A DNA stretch of 64,000 nt from Xiphophorus maculatus (Eukaryota; Chordata; Actinopteri; Cyprinodontiformes; Poeciliidae), in assembly GCF_002775205.1 (NCBI RefSeq), contig NC_036450.1, positions 12,109,479 through 12,173,478 of the forward strand, in the 5' to 3' direction. The notes under the pieces were generated by a model. That model was not told the origin of the DNA, made no database searches, and saw nothing but the letters and a program-made list of their open reading frames with translations. The translations under genes were made by a program, and so were the position numbers. This document shows positions 9,091 to 19,870 of the stretch, piece after piece (the stretch's first letter is position 1; each line of letters begins with the position of its first letter).

Positions 9091-9678
9091 ATGCTGTGCT
9101 CTCATGGATTCCCGTCTGCCCTCAGTCCATTCATGGACTTCTCCTGGCCTGTACGCAGTCTGTGGCCAGAGGTCAGACCTCTGTTCTACCAGCAGCATGT
9201 CATGCAGAGAGACCTACAGGAGCTGCGCAGCAGTCTGCAGCTGATGGACAAACTTCAACGCCAGATCCTGGAGGACACAGAGCCTTTCAGGAACAGCGTG
9301 GCTCTGCAGCCAGTCTCCTACCAGCTGCACAAAGAGGGGGAGCACTTTGGCCTAACCCTGGACACTCAGGGCTTTTCTCCAGAAGATCTCTCAGTCCGGC
9401 AGGTGGGCAGGAAGCTGAGAGTCAGCGGGAAGACAGAGAGAAAACAAGAGGACAGGAAAGGCTCCTACTCTTACAGCCTGCAGGAGTTCAGACAGGAGTT
9501 TGATCTGCCTGAAGGGGTGAACCATGAAGACGTCAGCTGCCATCTTTCTCCAGATGGAAAGCTCCACATCCAGGCAGCCAAAGTTCCTTGTTTTGAGGGG
9601 ACGGAGAGAGAGCTGACTATCAAGAGGAGCTCAGAGGAGGAACCACAGCAGAGAACAGAAGACAAAAAATTGTGGTGA
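9091..9678 (+). CDS. hsp30: hsp30-like small heat-shock protein, copy 2
   Basis: This intronless paralogue encodes 195 residues with the same layout as copy 1: helical N-terminal region, alpha-crystallin domain at about 78-166 and an LTI C-terminal anchor. The first ~230 coding bases differ from copy 1 by one silent base. Most differences cluster between codons 80 and 125, with replacements such as Asp to His at residue 80 and Met-Glu-Lys to Thr-Glu-Arg near 115. After the shared EEPQQ segment the tail is short and different (RTEDKKLW). Both copies have intact promoters and frames, so both are probably expressed. This is a recent tandem duplication, possibly with gene conversion. Confidence 0.92.
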   Translation: MLCSHGFPSALSPFMDFSWPVRSLWPEVRPLFYQQHVMQRDLQELRSSLQLMDKLQRQILEDTEPFRNSVALQPVSYQLHKEGEHFGLTLDTQGFSPEDLSVRQVGRKLRVSGKTERKQEDRKGSYSYSLQEFRQEFDLPEGVNHEDVSCHLSPDGKLHIQAAKVPCFEGTERELTIKRSSEEEPQQRTEDKKLW

Positions 9679-9768
9679 ACTCTGAGGAGTAAATCGGATC
9701 AGGAATTATTCCAAAAGTTAATCTCGAGAATCAAGTAGAGAGGTTTCAAAGAAGCATGGTGAACCCTA

Positions 9769-9900
9769 CACTGTAAAAAAAAGTGTCTCTAATTTATAGT
9801 AAAATGTGGGCACCTGTGGTTGCCAGAATTTTACCGTATTTATATGATAAAACTAAAGGTTACAGTATTTTCACGGTAAAATACGGAGCAACCACTGTTT
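9769..9900. mobile_element. Short inverted-repeat element (MITE-like)
   Basis: An arm at about 9815 reading TGTGGTTGCC...TTTTACCGTA is matched by the inverted sequence TACGGAGCAACCACTG ending near 9896. It is preceded by CACTGTAAAAAAAAGTGT, a sequence often seen at the edges of small fish DNA transposons. It lies just downstream of hsp30 copy 2. Confidence 0.45.
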
Positions 9901-9924
9901 TTTGTCCCTCCACAAGATGGCAGC

Positions 9925-9930
9925 AATAAA
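9925..9930 (+). terminator. hsp30: Possible polyadenylation signal for hsp30 copy 2
   Basis: This is the first plus-strand AATAAA after the copy 2 stop codon, about 250 bp downstream. It lies at the edge of the MITE-like element, so the element may supply the 3' end. Confidence 0.35.
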
Positions 9931-10341
9931 CTGTCAGTGTTTGAGGTGATGGACCAGAGCCATGTAAACCTCTGACAAAACAATTTAGCACAAAAAGGAA
10001 ATGTTTAATTTGGACCTAAATGGTGAAATGTGATTAGGAGATCACATACCACCGAGTCAAGATTTGCCAGAATCTCTGATTGTCAAAATGGAAAGTGTTG
10101 GTAAGCAGCCACAAAACATAACTCTTACCACTACTTGATGTTTGTTTTCCATCAAGCCTGTTTGCATTAAATCTACACAACATTTTTTTCTTAATCCAAT
10201 GATTGTATAATCTCCTTTAAAACATTTTGCTGGTCTTTATTTTTATTTACTTTTTTCCTCAATGTTTTTCCAGAAATGACAGACATATTCCTGGGGCTAA
10301 TGCAAACCTTGTGAGCTGTTTAACCACCAGATTGTAACTCA
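9931..10341. other. Non-coding stretch after the hsp30 pair
   Basis: AT-rich sequence with no recognised gene or repeat. Confidence 0.4.
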
Positions 10342-10457
<116 letters not shown>

Positions 10458-10989
10458 TCATCTATATATATTATTATTCATCTAAATGCGCCAGAGGGGC
10501 ACGGTTTCTCAAAAAACTGATTAAAACAGGAAGAACTGTGTAATCATGAACAGAGACACTTTGGATGTGAAAATGAGTCTTAATCTGAGATTTGTTGTTT
10601 TCTTCCACTGATGTGTGTGCGAGTGGTGAAAACAGTTGGTAACCGCTTTTAAAAACCAATGTGGATTCCCTTGCATGTAGGAGGACTCAGCTTTTCTCTG
10701 TTTCCTTTTCTTTAAAGGTCATGAAACTAAAGACCAAAGCAGCTGCTGTGTTAGCAAATGATGAGGAAAGACAACAAGAAAGCAGAAGAAGAAAAAAAAC
10801 ATGACAGATACTTGTTGAAATTTTTTTTGTCATCTTAAACTACTGACTCCAAAAACTTGAGTTCACTGCACTGAATCCAACTAGAACAAATAAAATCCGA
10901 TTGAAGTGTTTCTATTACCATAATGTTTTATGTAAAGGACCAGAAGTAATATATTTAGTAAGTTTAATTATTCTGGGAAACAATATTTC
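10458..10989. other. Non-coding stretch
   Basis: No gene, RNA or clear repeat is recognised. The open frame on the minus strand at 10474-10659 has no recognisable features. Confidence 0.4.
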
Positions 10990-11310
10990 ACAGATTTTTC
11001 ATTTCTTTTATGAATAAATGAATCTGTAAAGCACATACAACTGTACAGTTCTTACCCATTTATGTTTCTTATATTTTTTATCTTACAACTACAAATATCA
11101 TTGCATTCTTTTCTTAAATGCATTAACATATCTTAAGGAAAAAGGACATAGTCTCCAAGATATTTACAAATAAATATCTGAATACCTTAGTGTGCATTTA
11201 CATTGACCCCTTTTACTCTGACACCCCTAACATTCACAGCAATCTGTTTGGAGGCAGATGTTTAGTTCAAGTAATCTGCTATATGTGAATAACTTAGTCA
11301 CGGCATAGAT
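10990..11310 (+). mobile_element. Tc1-like transposon, 5' end fragment
   Basis: CCCCTTTTACTCTGACACCCCTAAC and the preceding ATTTACAAATAAATAT block resemble the 5' non-coding end of a Tc1-like element repeated through this window. A 3' fragment in the same orientation lies at 12270-12950, so both may be one interrupted copy. Confidence 0.5.
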
Positions 11311-12269
11311 ATAAATATATAAAAAAAAATATATAGTTTAAAAAAACTATGTATTCTCACAATCACAATACAAACAGAAGCATGTTCATGAATGAATTAG
11401 AGAAGAATTGCTTAGGTTTGTTTTGTTGGTAAAGATTTACCTTTTCCCTCTCAGTGAAAAGGGAAACACAGTTAATGCACATAATTTGGATTTTTTGTCT
11501 GGAATCTAGTGGAAAGTGTGGAAGAATTCATGAGAGGATTCACAGCAGAAGAAGTCCTGGAGGTGCCAGTAAATAGCCTTAAGGAGAGAACAGAGAGATC
11601 CTCCAGGTGGGTCAGAAGCTGTTCGCTCTGGGAACCAAGTTAAGCTTTTGCTCAGGATGTTAGCTCAGTGAATGTTTGACTCTTCCCCTCTTAGGATGTA
11701 GGACCAAAGACAAGCAAGAAAATGTATCTTGCTGAAAGAATAAAGAATGTTCCAGTTGATAAAAACAACACACGGGTTTTAACCAAGTTGATTCAGACTT
11801 TGTTAGTTCATTTGAGCTTGATTCTCGTTCAGGGGCTCTGGCTCTTCACACCATATCTTTATCACTCGGTTGCACACTCTTGCACACCGACTCAGCTCTC
11901 AGAGGCACACACAAGAAAGTGTTTTGCCACGTTACATAGCCGTTAGGAAGAAAAGATTCTTTAAAAATCCGGGTTTACATTTCCAGTGAAAAAAGAAACC
12001 ATGAATTTCTAAGAATACCAATCTAAAGCCAATGCAGAGCTTGAAGCTTTAAGAGACCTGCACTGTTAGGATTCTCTTAGATGAGAAAAATCATTACTTT
12101 GCATTCCAGTCTTAGTAACAAGTTTTTTTCCAAACATTTTATCATAAAGTCTTTATACTTATAGACAAACTAAATTAATTTTATGGAATTACAAGGTTAT
12201 ACCCTTCTCTACCTTAAACATACAGCAAGAGCAACTGTAGAGTTGAAGAGTTTTTACCAAATCAAATTC
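11311..12269. other. Unclassified DNA between two Tc1 fragments
   Basis: No gene is recognised. It may be sequence inserted into a Tc1-like copy. The open frame at 11722-11946 has no family similarity that I can see. Confidence 0.35.
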
Positions 12270-12950
12270 TTGTGTTTGATGACTTTCAAATTCCAGACTT
12301 AAATCTTATTAAGAATCTGTCACACAACTTGAAAACTGATGTTCACAGGTGCTCTTATTCCAATCTGAGAGAGCCGTAGCTATTTTGCAAACCAAAGAGG
12401 GTGGGGGAGCATACTGCCACAAAAGACTTTCAGCTGTAGTTGAAACAAAAGGTGGCTAATTCATACCGCACTTTTCAGAGTTGTATTTTTGCAACCCACT
12501 ATCCTTGAAAAACTTGCTAAGCAAATACATTTTACATTGGGACTGATCAAAAAAGGAAATGCTTGCACAATCAGGAGACGGTCAACATGTTGGAACTGAA
12601 GAGTACCAGCAATGGAAAGTATGAATGAGAAAACCTCTGTAAGGTCTATATGAAGGGAAATTCCAAATACTGTACTAATGTGTTGCAAAAATTTCTCTTA
12701 AAGCGACTGTGTGTAGATTTTCTACAATTGGGCCAAGATTTAATCACAACCTGGTTGTTCTAACTAGGGCTACAGTTTGAAATGAAATCTTCACCGTTCC
12801 TGAAGCGTCATCACACCAGCGTCTTGAAGACGACCACAGTACATCACACGTTTTAATTTCCCTCCAGTTCACAAATATATTTGTTACTTTGTGTTGATGC
12901 TTCATGTAAAATCCCAATTAAACAGATTGGAGTTTGTGGTTACAAAATAG
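12270..12950 (+). mobile_element. Tc1-like transposon, transposase C-terminal and 3' end
   Basis: AAGAATCTGTCACACAACTTG and GACTTTCAGCTGTAGTTG correspond to decayed transposase C-terminal codons (the N-P-I-E-N-L-W and K-R-L-A-A-V region). The 3' end continues at about 12865-12950 (ATGTAAAATCCCAATTAAAC). About 350 bp in between looks foreign. It is non-functional. Confidence 0.55.
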
Positions 12951-13609
12951 CCAACTACTCTTGGCTATAGTAGTTTTGGGCACTGCAGGCACTGTGTATC
13001 AGTAGGAGATTTTCCCCTTCACTTCCACCACAACACAGAGCCAAATATTTGGATGCAGACAAATTAGAAAACTTGTCTTTATTATGCCTGAGAGAAAACT
13101 ACTGAGCCTCTTGTGTTGTTTCCTTCGGGGCTGTGAGAAATGCTCAATAATGGCCGAGCTAGAATGTCAGTAAAAGCAGCCTGCAATTTAATAGGGATAA
13201 ACTGTGCATGAAGCAGCTAATCTGCCCAACTGTTATCAAAGTAAACAAGAAAACCACAATGGCAAAGGCTGTTGAAATATCTGTTAAAAACAAACAAAAA
13301 AGAAATAAACTTTTATGGAAAACAACAAAAATAGATTTGAGGCATTTGTTCTTTATTTCTACACTGTTGAGTCTAAAGATTACATGAAAAAAAAAAAATA
13401 TATATATATAAACTAGGATCCAAATGAAATTATTTTAGAAAGAAATCAAAGGGCAGAACACAGAAAACTGCAGGCAAAATGTCAAATGGCTACAATGCAA
13501 AATGACAAAGAGCTACTGATTACAGAAGGCTGGTTACTAAGCCAGCAATATATGGAGTTCAGGAAATAATGGTGAAAATCTTCTTTTAGGTTGAAGAGAA
13601 AACAAAGGT

Positions 13610-13850
13610 TTATGGCAGAATCTTTTTGACAGAAGACCGCTCATCTAGCAGATTTGACAAGGTCCAGTTCCACCAGCCTGGGGCTGGGCATGCCGGGTCC
13701 CTGTCAGCCCATTCTGTGTGCCGAGGATTCCTGCCACACAGAAGGGATCCATTGTTAATGTTTTGTGCCACACCTGTGCTCCTCCTGTCGGGACAAATCA
13801 TAGACCTTCCTATGAAAAAGGCCACTGAGAGACGATCTCAGTGGCTTGCA
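13610..13850. other. GC-richer block, unclassified
   Basis: A stretch of about 240 bp is clearly richer in G+C than its surroundings and open in frames on both strands (13626-14045 plus, 13610-13825 minus). I do not recognise either translation. It may be a conserved non-coding element or an old repeat. It ends in a short hairpin at 13821-13845. Confidence 0.3.
13821..13845. repeat. Short perfect inverted repeat
   Basis: GCCACTGAGA and TCTCAGTGGC form 10-bp arms around a 5-nt loop. Confidence 0.8.
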
Positions 13851-15119
13851 GACTCAAAAGAGATCTCACAGTTTCCTTCAAACCGCCACAATATGGCAAT
13901 ATACATTTACCATATTACCTTCAAAGGCAGTGTCTTCAAAGATGCCACACACTTCCCCCTTTGGGAGTACCAAACATGTGTCATTACAACGTCTAGTATG
14001 TTTTTTGTTCTTACAAAGGACAAACATGTGTTTGGACAGTCCTAATGGCTCCCATTATAACCAACATAGTAATATACAATATTATATATGTTTCAGTGTA
14101 ATTTGATATGAATTGGAAGTTCTTGAGATGACTTGTTGACATCAAAAGTCTCAAATAAAACAGTTATTTGAATCATAACTCCCTGGCTTTTGGCAAAAAT
14201 AGTATTTAATGTCTGCATTTGCATTACTTACAGTATAATGCATGCAATATTGTATAATGTGACTGTTTATTACACAACCTCCTGATAGTTGTCAGTTTTC
14301 TCTGGTAGCTGCAGAGTCAGTGACGTTTACTTTTATCACATGTGGCTTAGAAAAGAAAATTAGACTTCAAATAAGAGTCATTAAAGTAAAAGCTGTCTTA
14401 TTTTGCAACTAACGGGGCATCAACACCTGTGAAATAAATGAGCTCACACTCCACAAAAACATGAAAGTGGATTGGAAATGTAACTAATGGGAAAGCAAAA
14501 CTCTGGGGTTATTAAGTATGTTCCCGTTTCCCCAGCTGCGAGGTAATCTGACAAACTGGCCTCAGCTGTTGTGTCTTCTTCTCTGGGGGGAAATGTTAAT
14601 TCTCCAAGCCTTTCTAGTCAAGATTCAGAGACTCTACACGGCACAGATGTCTGTTGCCTTCAGCAAATCTAGCACAGATACTTCTAATTAGTTCATTAAA
14701 TAGTATTTGCTTGTTTAGAAATAAAAAATGAAGCTATTAAAGCAGTTCCATTTTGCAGACCATGCTCAGGCATTAACTGTGTCCGCTCTGTCTTTTCAAA
14801 CCTCCAGTCGGTTGTGGCAGAAGGACATTCTCATTAAGCCAGGTTCTGCTGTAGGTTTCCTTCCTTTAATGGGGAGCTTTGCTTTTCTCTTTTTTGCACA
14901 GAGTAAAGGATTGCTACACAGTTAGCAGCAATGCACAGCCAATGGTCTAATGTAGCTACATGCTTGGTGCAGAGAAGCGATTAACACAAAGTCAGTGGCA
15001 ATGCAACCAGTAGGGTTCCCTTCTTCAGAAAACTTTCTAACAACTGGCAAAATAAACAGAGCTAGACTGTAGTGGTTTATATCAGAATGAATGTAATGGA
15101 TTTTATATGTGTATATATT

Positions 15120-15147
15120 TCAAACTGTCCATTACTGGACAGTTTGA
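15120..15147. repeat. Short perfect inverted repeat
   Basis: TCAAACTGTCCA and TGGACAGTTTGA form 12-bp arms around TTAC. Confidence 0.9.
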
Positions 15148-17444
15148 CTTTTATCACATACCTACATACCTGTAGGCAAACATTACCATTAAAGTAAAAC
15201 AAAGAAAAACAAACACAGATAGGAATGCATCATCTAACTTGATCTGGTGCCACGGAAGAAAAATAAAAGTTATCTAAGGGAAGTTCCTGTCTTGCATGCC
15301 TATCCATCCCATCTTTGCATATTTATGATGAGAAGCACTAAGAGCTGGCCACACAGCTGCACCAACATCTGTGAAGCATATGCTACTGCAGCCACTGCGC
15401 ATGGGGAGACTCTCAGGCTGTCATATTGTATGAACAAAAGTGGAATTACTTATTAATAATTTAGGGAGTTATTTGTGCAGAAGACGTAAGTAAAAATCTG
15501 CCCAACTTTAAAGAAGCAGAAGAGTTACTATAATATCTATAAAAAGAAAGCAGATTTTACATTTGAGAAAAGTTTATGAAATAGTAGATTTTTTGTGACA
15601 GACCACCTCAAAGTAGTGTGTACTCTGAAGTGTAAGAAAAATGATAAATGGTTTTAATTTTTTTTTTCAAATAAACTTCTGAAATGTGTAAAAAAATATT
15701 CAGAAAGAAATAAAATCGCTCTTAGCAACACAGCATCAACATACAATCATCTTAAAGGATGCCTAGTAACAATATGCAACCAGAAGCAAATGTGCAAGAA
15801 TGGGTTTTTTTTTCTATTTTTCCTTATGAAAGTGGACAGAGACAGTGACAGTAACAGTGAAGTGAATGCTACCAGCGGTTGCCTGGGAAAATACAGAATG
15901 CCAGTGGTGCCAAAGAGCTTTAGACAATATGTTGGTTGATGAGGATTGTAGAACATGGCCTTGTTATATGTTTGTTCTTCAAAATTAAATACATAAATAT
16001 CTCTCGCAACTCCCCATCTTATGAAGCAGGTGGGTGACTCATATAGCATTTGTTCTTTGACTTTATTGTTTGTGGTTGCATTCATTTGTCAACAAATCCA
16101 ATATTTTTAGCCATGCAATTATATAGGGTTGATTACTCTTCAGCTGAAAATCACTGTGACTTTGGGAATTGTGCAGTTTTTCAGAAAGGGGAAGAAATGG
16201 AACAAATCTTTAGAATTGTGCTGAAACAAAATACAGGTGTTTATTTAGAAGTTCTAAAATGTTTTACAAAGTAGCACTGATACATTTTTTTAGCTAAAGT
16301 TAGATTCATTGATTGTCACAAGTATGTTTGTATTGTCGCTGGTTAACATAATCCAAATAATAATAATAATAATTTTTAAATGCTATGAAATATTAATTAT
16401 TATTCTGTGTTCAGATTACATTTTTAGTCAAATAGCTTGTTTACTCAAAATTTACAGTTTAGGACTTGGGCTTTACTCGACGTCTTGACTTTGAATTCAG
16501 TTTGGAGTCACATTGGTACATGACTTGAGACTGTAGTAAAAATATTTAAGATTTAGTTGTGACTTTTCTACCAGCTTTATAAATCTAGACACAGAATTTC
16601 TCACAATGTATCTTTGCAAAATACCTCCACCTCAAAATGCCCCTACTTAAATACTTTCAAGTTTCTGTGTGCTATTGCAAAGTTGAGGAAGCATTTGGAG
16701 CATATGAATATTAACTTTTGTTGACTGAAGAGGCATAGCTCCCTTTTACGATATAATGTTTGTTGTTTTTTTAAATTTTATATCAGTAAGCAAAACAGGA
16801 AAGTGAAGGGAGATGAGCACAGGATAAAGCAGACCTTCCAGCATTGAGAGGATTGGGTACTGAGTGGAAAAAAATACATTAGGCTAATGGATGATGTCAA
16901 TGGACTGGTTGTCAGCCCCCACAGTCTCCAAACTCCATCTCCAACCTCTGCACACTAATACGCCTACCTTCCAAGGCAAGCCGGACAATTGCTAACCTTC
17001 CTTTGAGAATACACTATATGAGATGCTTTTATGGGCGCCGCTTTGAAGAGTATCTTCTCCTGATCTGGAGAAGGTTTATATCATGCCATAGATATTGTCA
17101 AATAGCTTTAACCAAGCTCAGCAAACAATTTCAAATAACCGATTTGTCATTTGTCTGCTTAGGCTGTAGTTTCATCTTTAGTAACAGTGGCACAAACAAC
17201 TTATTTCAAAAGCTTTAATTAAATATCAAGGTTTTGTTTGCCTCATTTTCCAGATTTTGTTTTGCCCACATTTTGCTTCCAGCAGCAGTCGCAGAAAGCA
17301 ACATTAGTGTCAGTTTTACTCATTGTGAAGTTTGGATGATGAGAGCTTCATTAATGCTTTATGGTTCCAGTTGAATAATAAATGTCAAAGCCAGAAAAAT
17401 ACAGAAAAGTCAGTTTTTACTACACTTTATGATAAAAAAAAACC

Positions 17445-17487
17445 CAATGACATAAGTTTTGAACTTATGTCAAAACTTATGTCATTG
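17445..17487. repeat. Perfect inverted repeat, 18-bp arms (triple layout)
   Basis: CAATGACATAAGTTTTGA at 17445-17462 is matched exactly by its reverse complement at 17470-17487. The 7-nt loop ACTTATG is part of a third copy, so GACATAAGTT also pairs with AACTTATGTC across TTG. Confidence 0.97.
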
Positions 17488-17986
17488 TTGAACTTAGATG
17501 ACATATTTTTGACCACTCAGGCCTGTCCTTACTTATCAAAACATTTTTATACGCTGATTTCCCAGCTCATTGCACTACCATAGGTATGCATGAGTAACGT
17601 AAAACTTCCCTAAGAATACATGAGGTTTCTACTCCTTAATGCTGAGTGCTAACCAACATCAATACCTAATCATCAATATAACAGAATAAATGATGAGGTT
17701 GTCTGTCCACAGTGCTGAACATTGCTGAGTGGGCCACACTGTGCTACAATTTTAACTTGACGATGCGGAGCACTGTGCTCATAATCTTTGCAAATCCAGT
17801 CAAACTAAACCCAGAATGTGGTTGTTTTTCACAACAAGGCTCTTAATCTGAACACTTTTCTCCAGAAAACAAAAACAACAACAACAAAAAAAACTTGTTC
17901 ATTTATTTTCTTGCCTTCATTGTTCTCCTTATGGCTAAACACAGTGCCAGTATTTGTCTGGTAGCTCATTGAGACATCTAAACTTC

Positions 17987-18016
17987 AGCCTGAATAACAA
18001 AAAAATTATTCAGGCT
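17987..18016. repeat. Short perfect inverted repeat
   Basis: AGCCTGAATAA and TTATTCAGGCT form 11-bp arms with an A-rich 8-nt loop. Confidence 0.9.
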
Positions 18017-19164
18017 CAGCAAATAAACTATGCACAATTTGGAGGTGTGTGCAGGTATTCTGTTGTTGAAGTCTTTTTCCTCAAGGAATTCTAGTGGATT
18101 TCCTTTTTTGGCAGCCTGGCAAGATCCTTTTAATACCTAGCAAGTTTCAATGTCTTTCCCATTGAAGCTTCACTATTGCATCTAATATTGATTAAGAGAG
18201 CTATATTTAAATAGACAAGATAGTGTTTATTTTCCTTTTTTGATGAAAAAAAAACAAACTTCAGTTCTTTTTAATTCCAGCTTTTATCACTCAGTGAGGC
18301 GTTAATGTCAGAGATGTTAACCTTTTATACACCACTTAATGCAGTCACTCTTCTTAGGAGTCAGATGTTACAGACCAATGGCACATAACAGATTTTGTGT
18401 TTTTGTCAGGCAGTAAAACACAAGTCTAGTTAAAAATAATAATCTACAGACTCGGTCACTTATTTCCGCCTTCTTCCTGTAAGTGCTGATGGGAAGTCAT
18501 AACATGACATTCACATAGCCGATCCCAATCTCACACAGCCTTGGGGAGCTATAATCACAACAAAGTCCAAGCGTTGGGGAAATGGGGACACTACTGAGCT
18601 GTCTGCCACATTCATATTATCACTGCAGTGGTTGGCAGCTGACAGCAACACACACAGCTCTGTGAGAAAAACAGCAGAGAGGAGGATCTCTCACCATAGC
18701 CAGTTAGTTTCCATAGAGAGAGGATCGATAAAGTTAGTGAGATTTACTAAAATGAGAGGAATGATCCATCATACGGAAATCTGCTCTGTTTCTTCTTTCA
18801 GTCTTGTTTTTTTTTCTGTCTTTGAAACTAGGAAATTGTTTTCTGTGCTATTGATTTCACAAGTAAGAATGCTATGTTTATACTTTTTCACCTCCACCCA
18901 CTGCAAAAAAGCAAAAGTGCCATATATCTGTTACAAAGCCGCTCAGCTCCATCCCTCATGTTTCTTCATGTTACATCTGAACCATTTTAGTTGCACAGCA
19001 TGTTGTCGGCTCAACTATGCAAATAAAATTATTCCTGTGAGCGAGGCAAAACTGATTTTCTGTGGTATCTAATGGCATTCACATGACACGTCTACCTCTT
19101 GCAATTTATCCTCCTACTTTGTTTTTGGTTATCTGTTTTAAACAAGCCTTAAAAATGCTTTAAA

Positions 19165-19870
19165 CATACTGAACTTTTTTTGATTTTGTCATGTCATCCT
19201 CAGTTCCACAAATTATCATTGAACAAAAGTAGGGCACAATTTTAAAACAATAAAGAAATGTAGAGAGTGAAAAATGTGCCTTTTTAAAATAGTTCAAAAC
19301 GAGTGATATTTGACGAAGAACACCAATTTGGAAGCTAATTCTCAATTGAATTTAGGTCGGAACTTTTAATTGTGTCTTTCTAGCAAATGAGTGTTTCAGT
19401 CTAAACTATTCCATTGCAGTTCTCACTGTATATTTATGGTCATTTTCCTTTTGGAAAGTGAACTGTTCTTGCAATAGAAACCCTTCACACAGTATGATGC
19501 TGCTGCTACTATGTTTTAAAAGAGCGGGTTGAATGGAGTGTTTTTCTTCACATAAACCAGAGCATCTTTATCCTCATGTTTGCTGTGTCTTCATTATATC
19601 TGCAGTTTTTGCAAAATGACCATGAGTCTCTGATCAATGCTTTTCTTGTCCTATCAGCTTAGACTAGTGGTCCACATCTTGGTAGCTATGCACATGTGGT
19701 ATACACTTATCATTTTCAGATGGTTGAGAGAATAAACTTAATAAAAAAAGAAACTTTTCAGATCTTTATTTGGCATAAAGTTTAAAAACAATTTCCGTCC
19801 ACTTCACAGCACTGCTTTGGTTTTATACACCTCTCAAAATGTGACAGCTTTGACGTTGCTTTTCTAAAGT
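19165..19870 (-). mobile_element. Tc1-like transposon, decayed copy
   Basis: Read on the minus strand, several blocks match a Tc1-like transposase element. They are TCTCTGATCAATGCTTTTCTTG with the following CAGCTTAG segment, CTATTCCATTGCAGTTCTCACTG, and AATTCTCAATTGAATTTAGGT (inverse of the N-P-I-E-N codons). Frames are broken. Confidence 0.65.

Larger units (their letters stand above)
12951..19164. other. Large gene-free stretch
   Basis: About 6 kb of mostly unique AT-rich DNA with no supportable gene. It holds a GC-richer block (13610-13850), short perfect inverted repeats (listed separately), and a degenerate GACTTG-type run near 16460-16550 like low-complexity sequence seen in fish. Open frames up to 146 codons occur, but none shows family signatures or splice-site context. 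Confidence 0.45.

Noticed and set aside
13626-14045. 139-codon plus-strand frame
   Set aside because: No recognisable domain, no promoter or splice context, and the opposite strand is also open.
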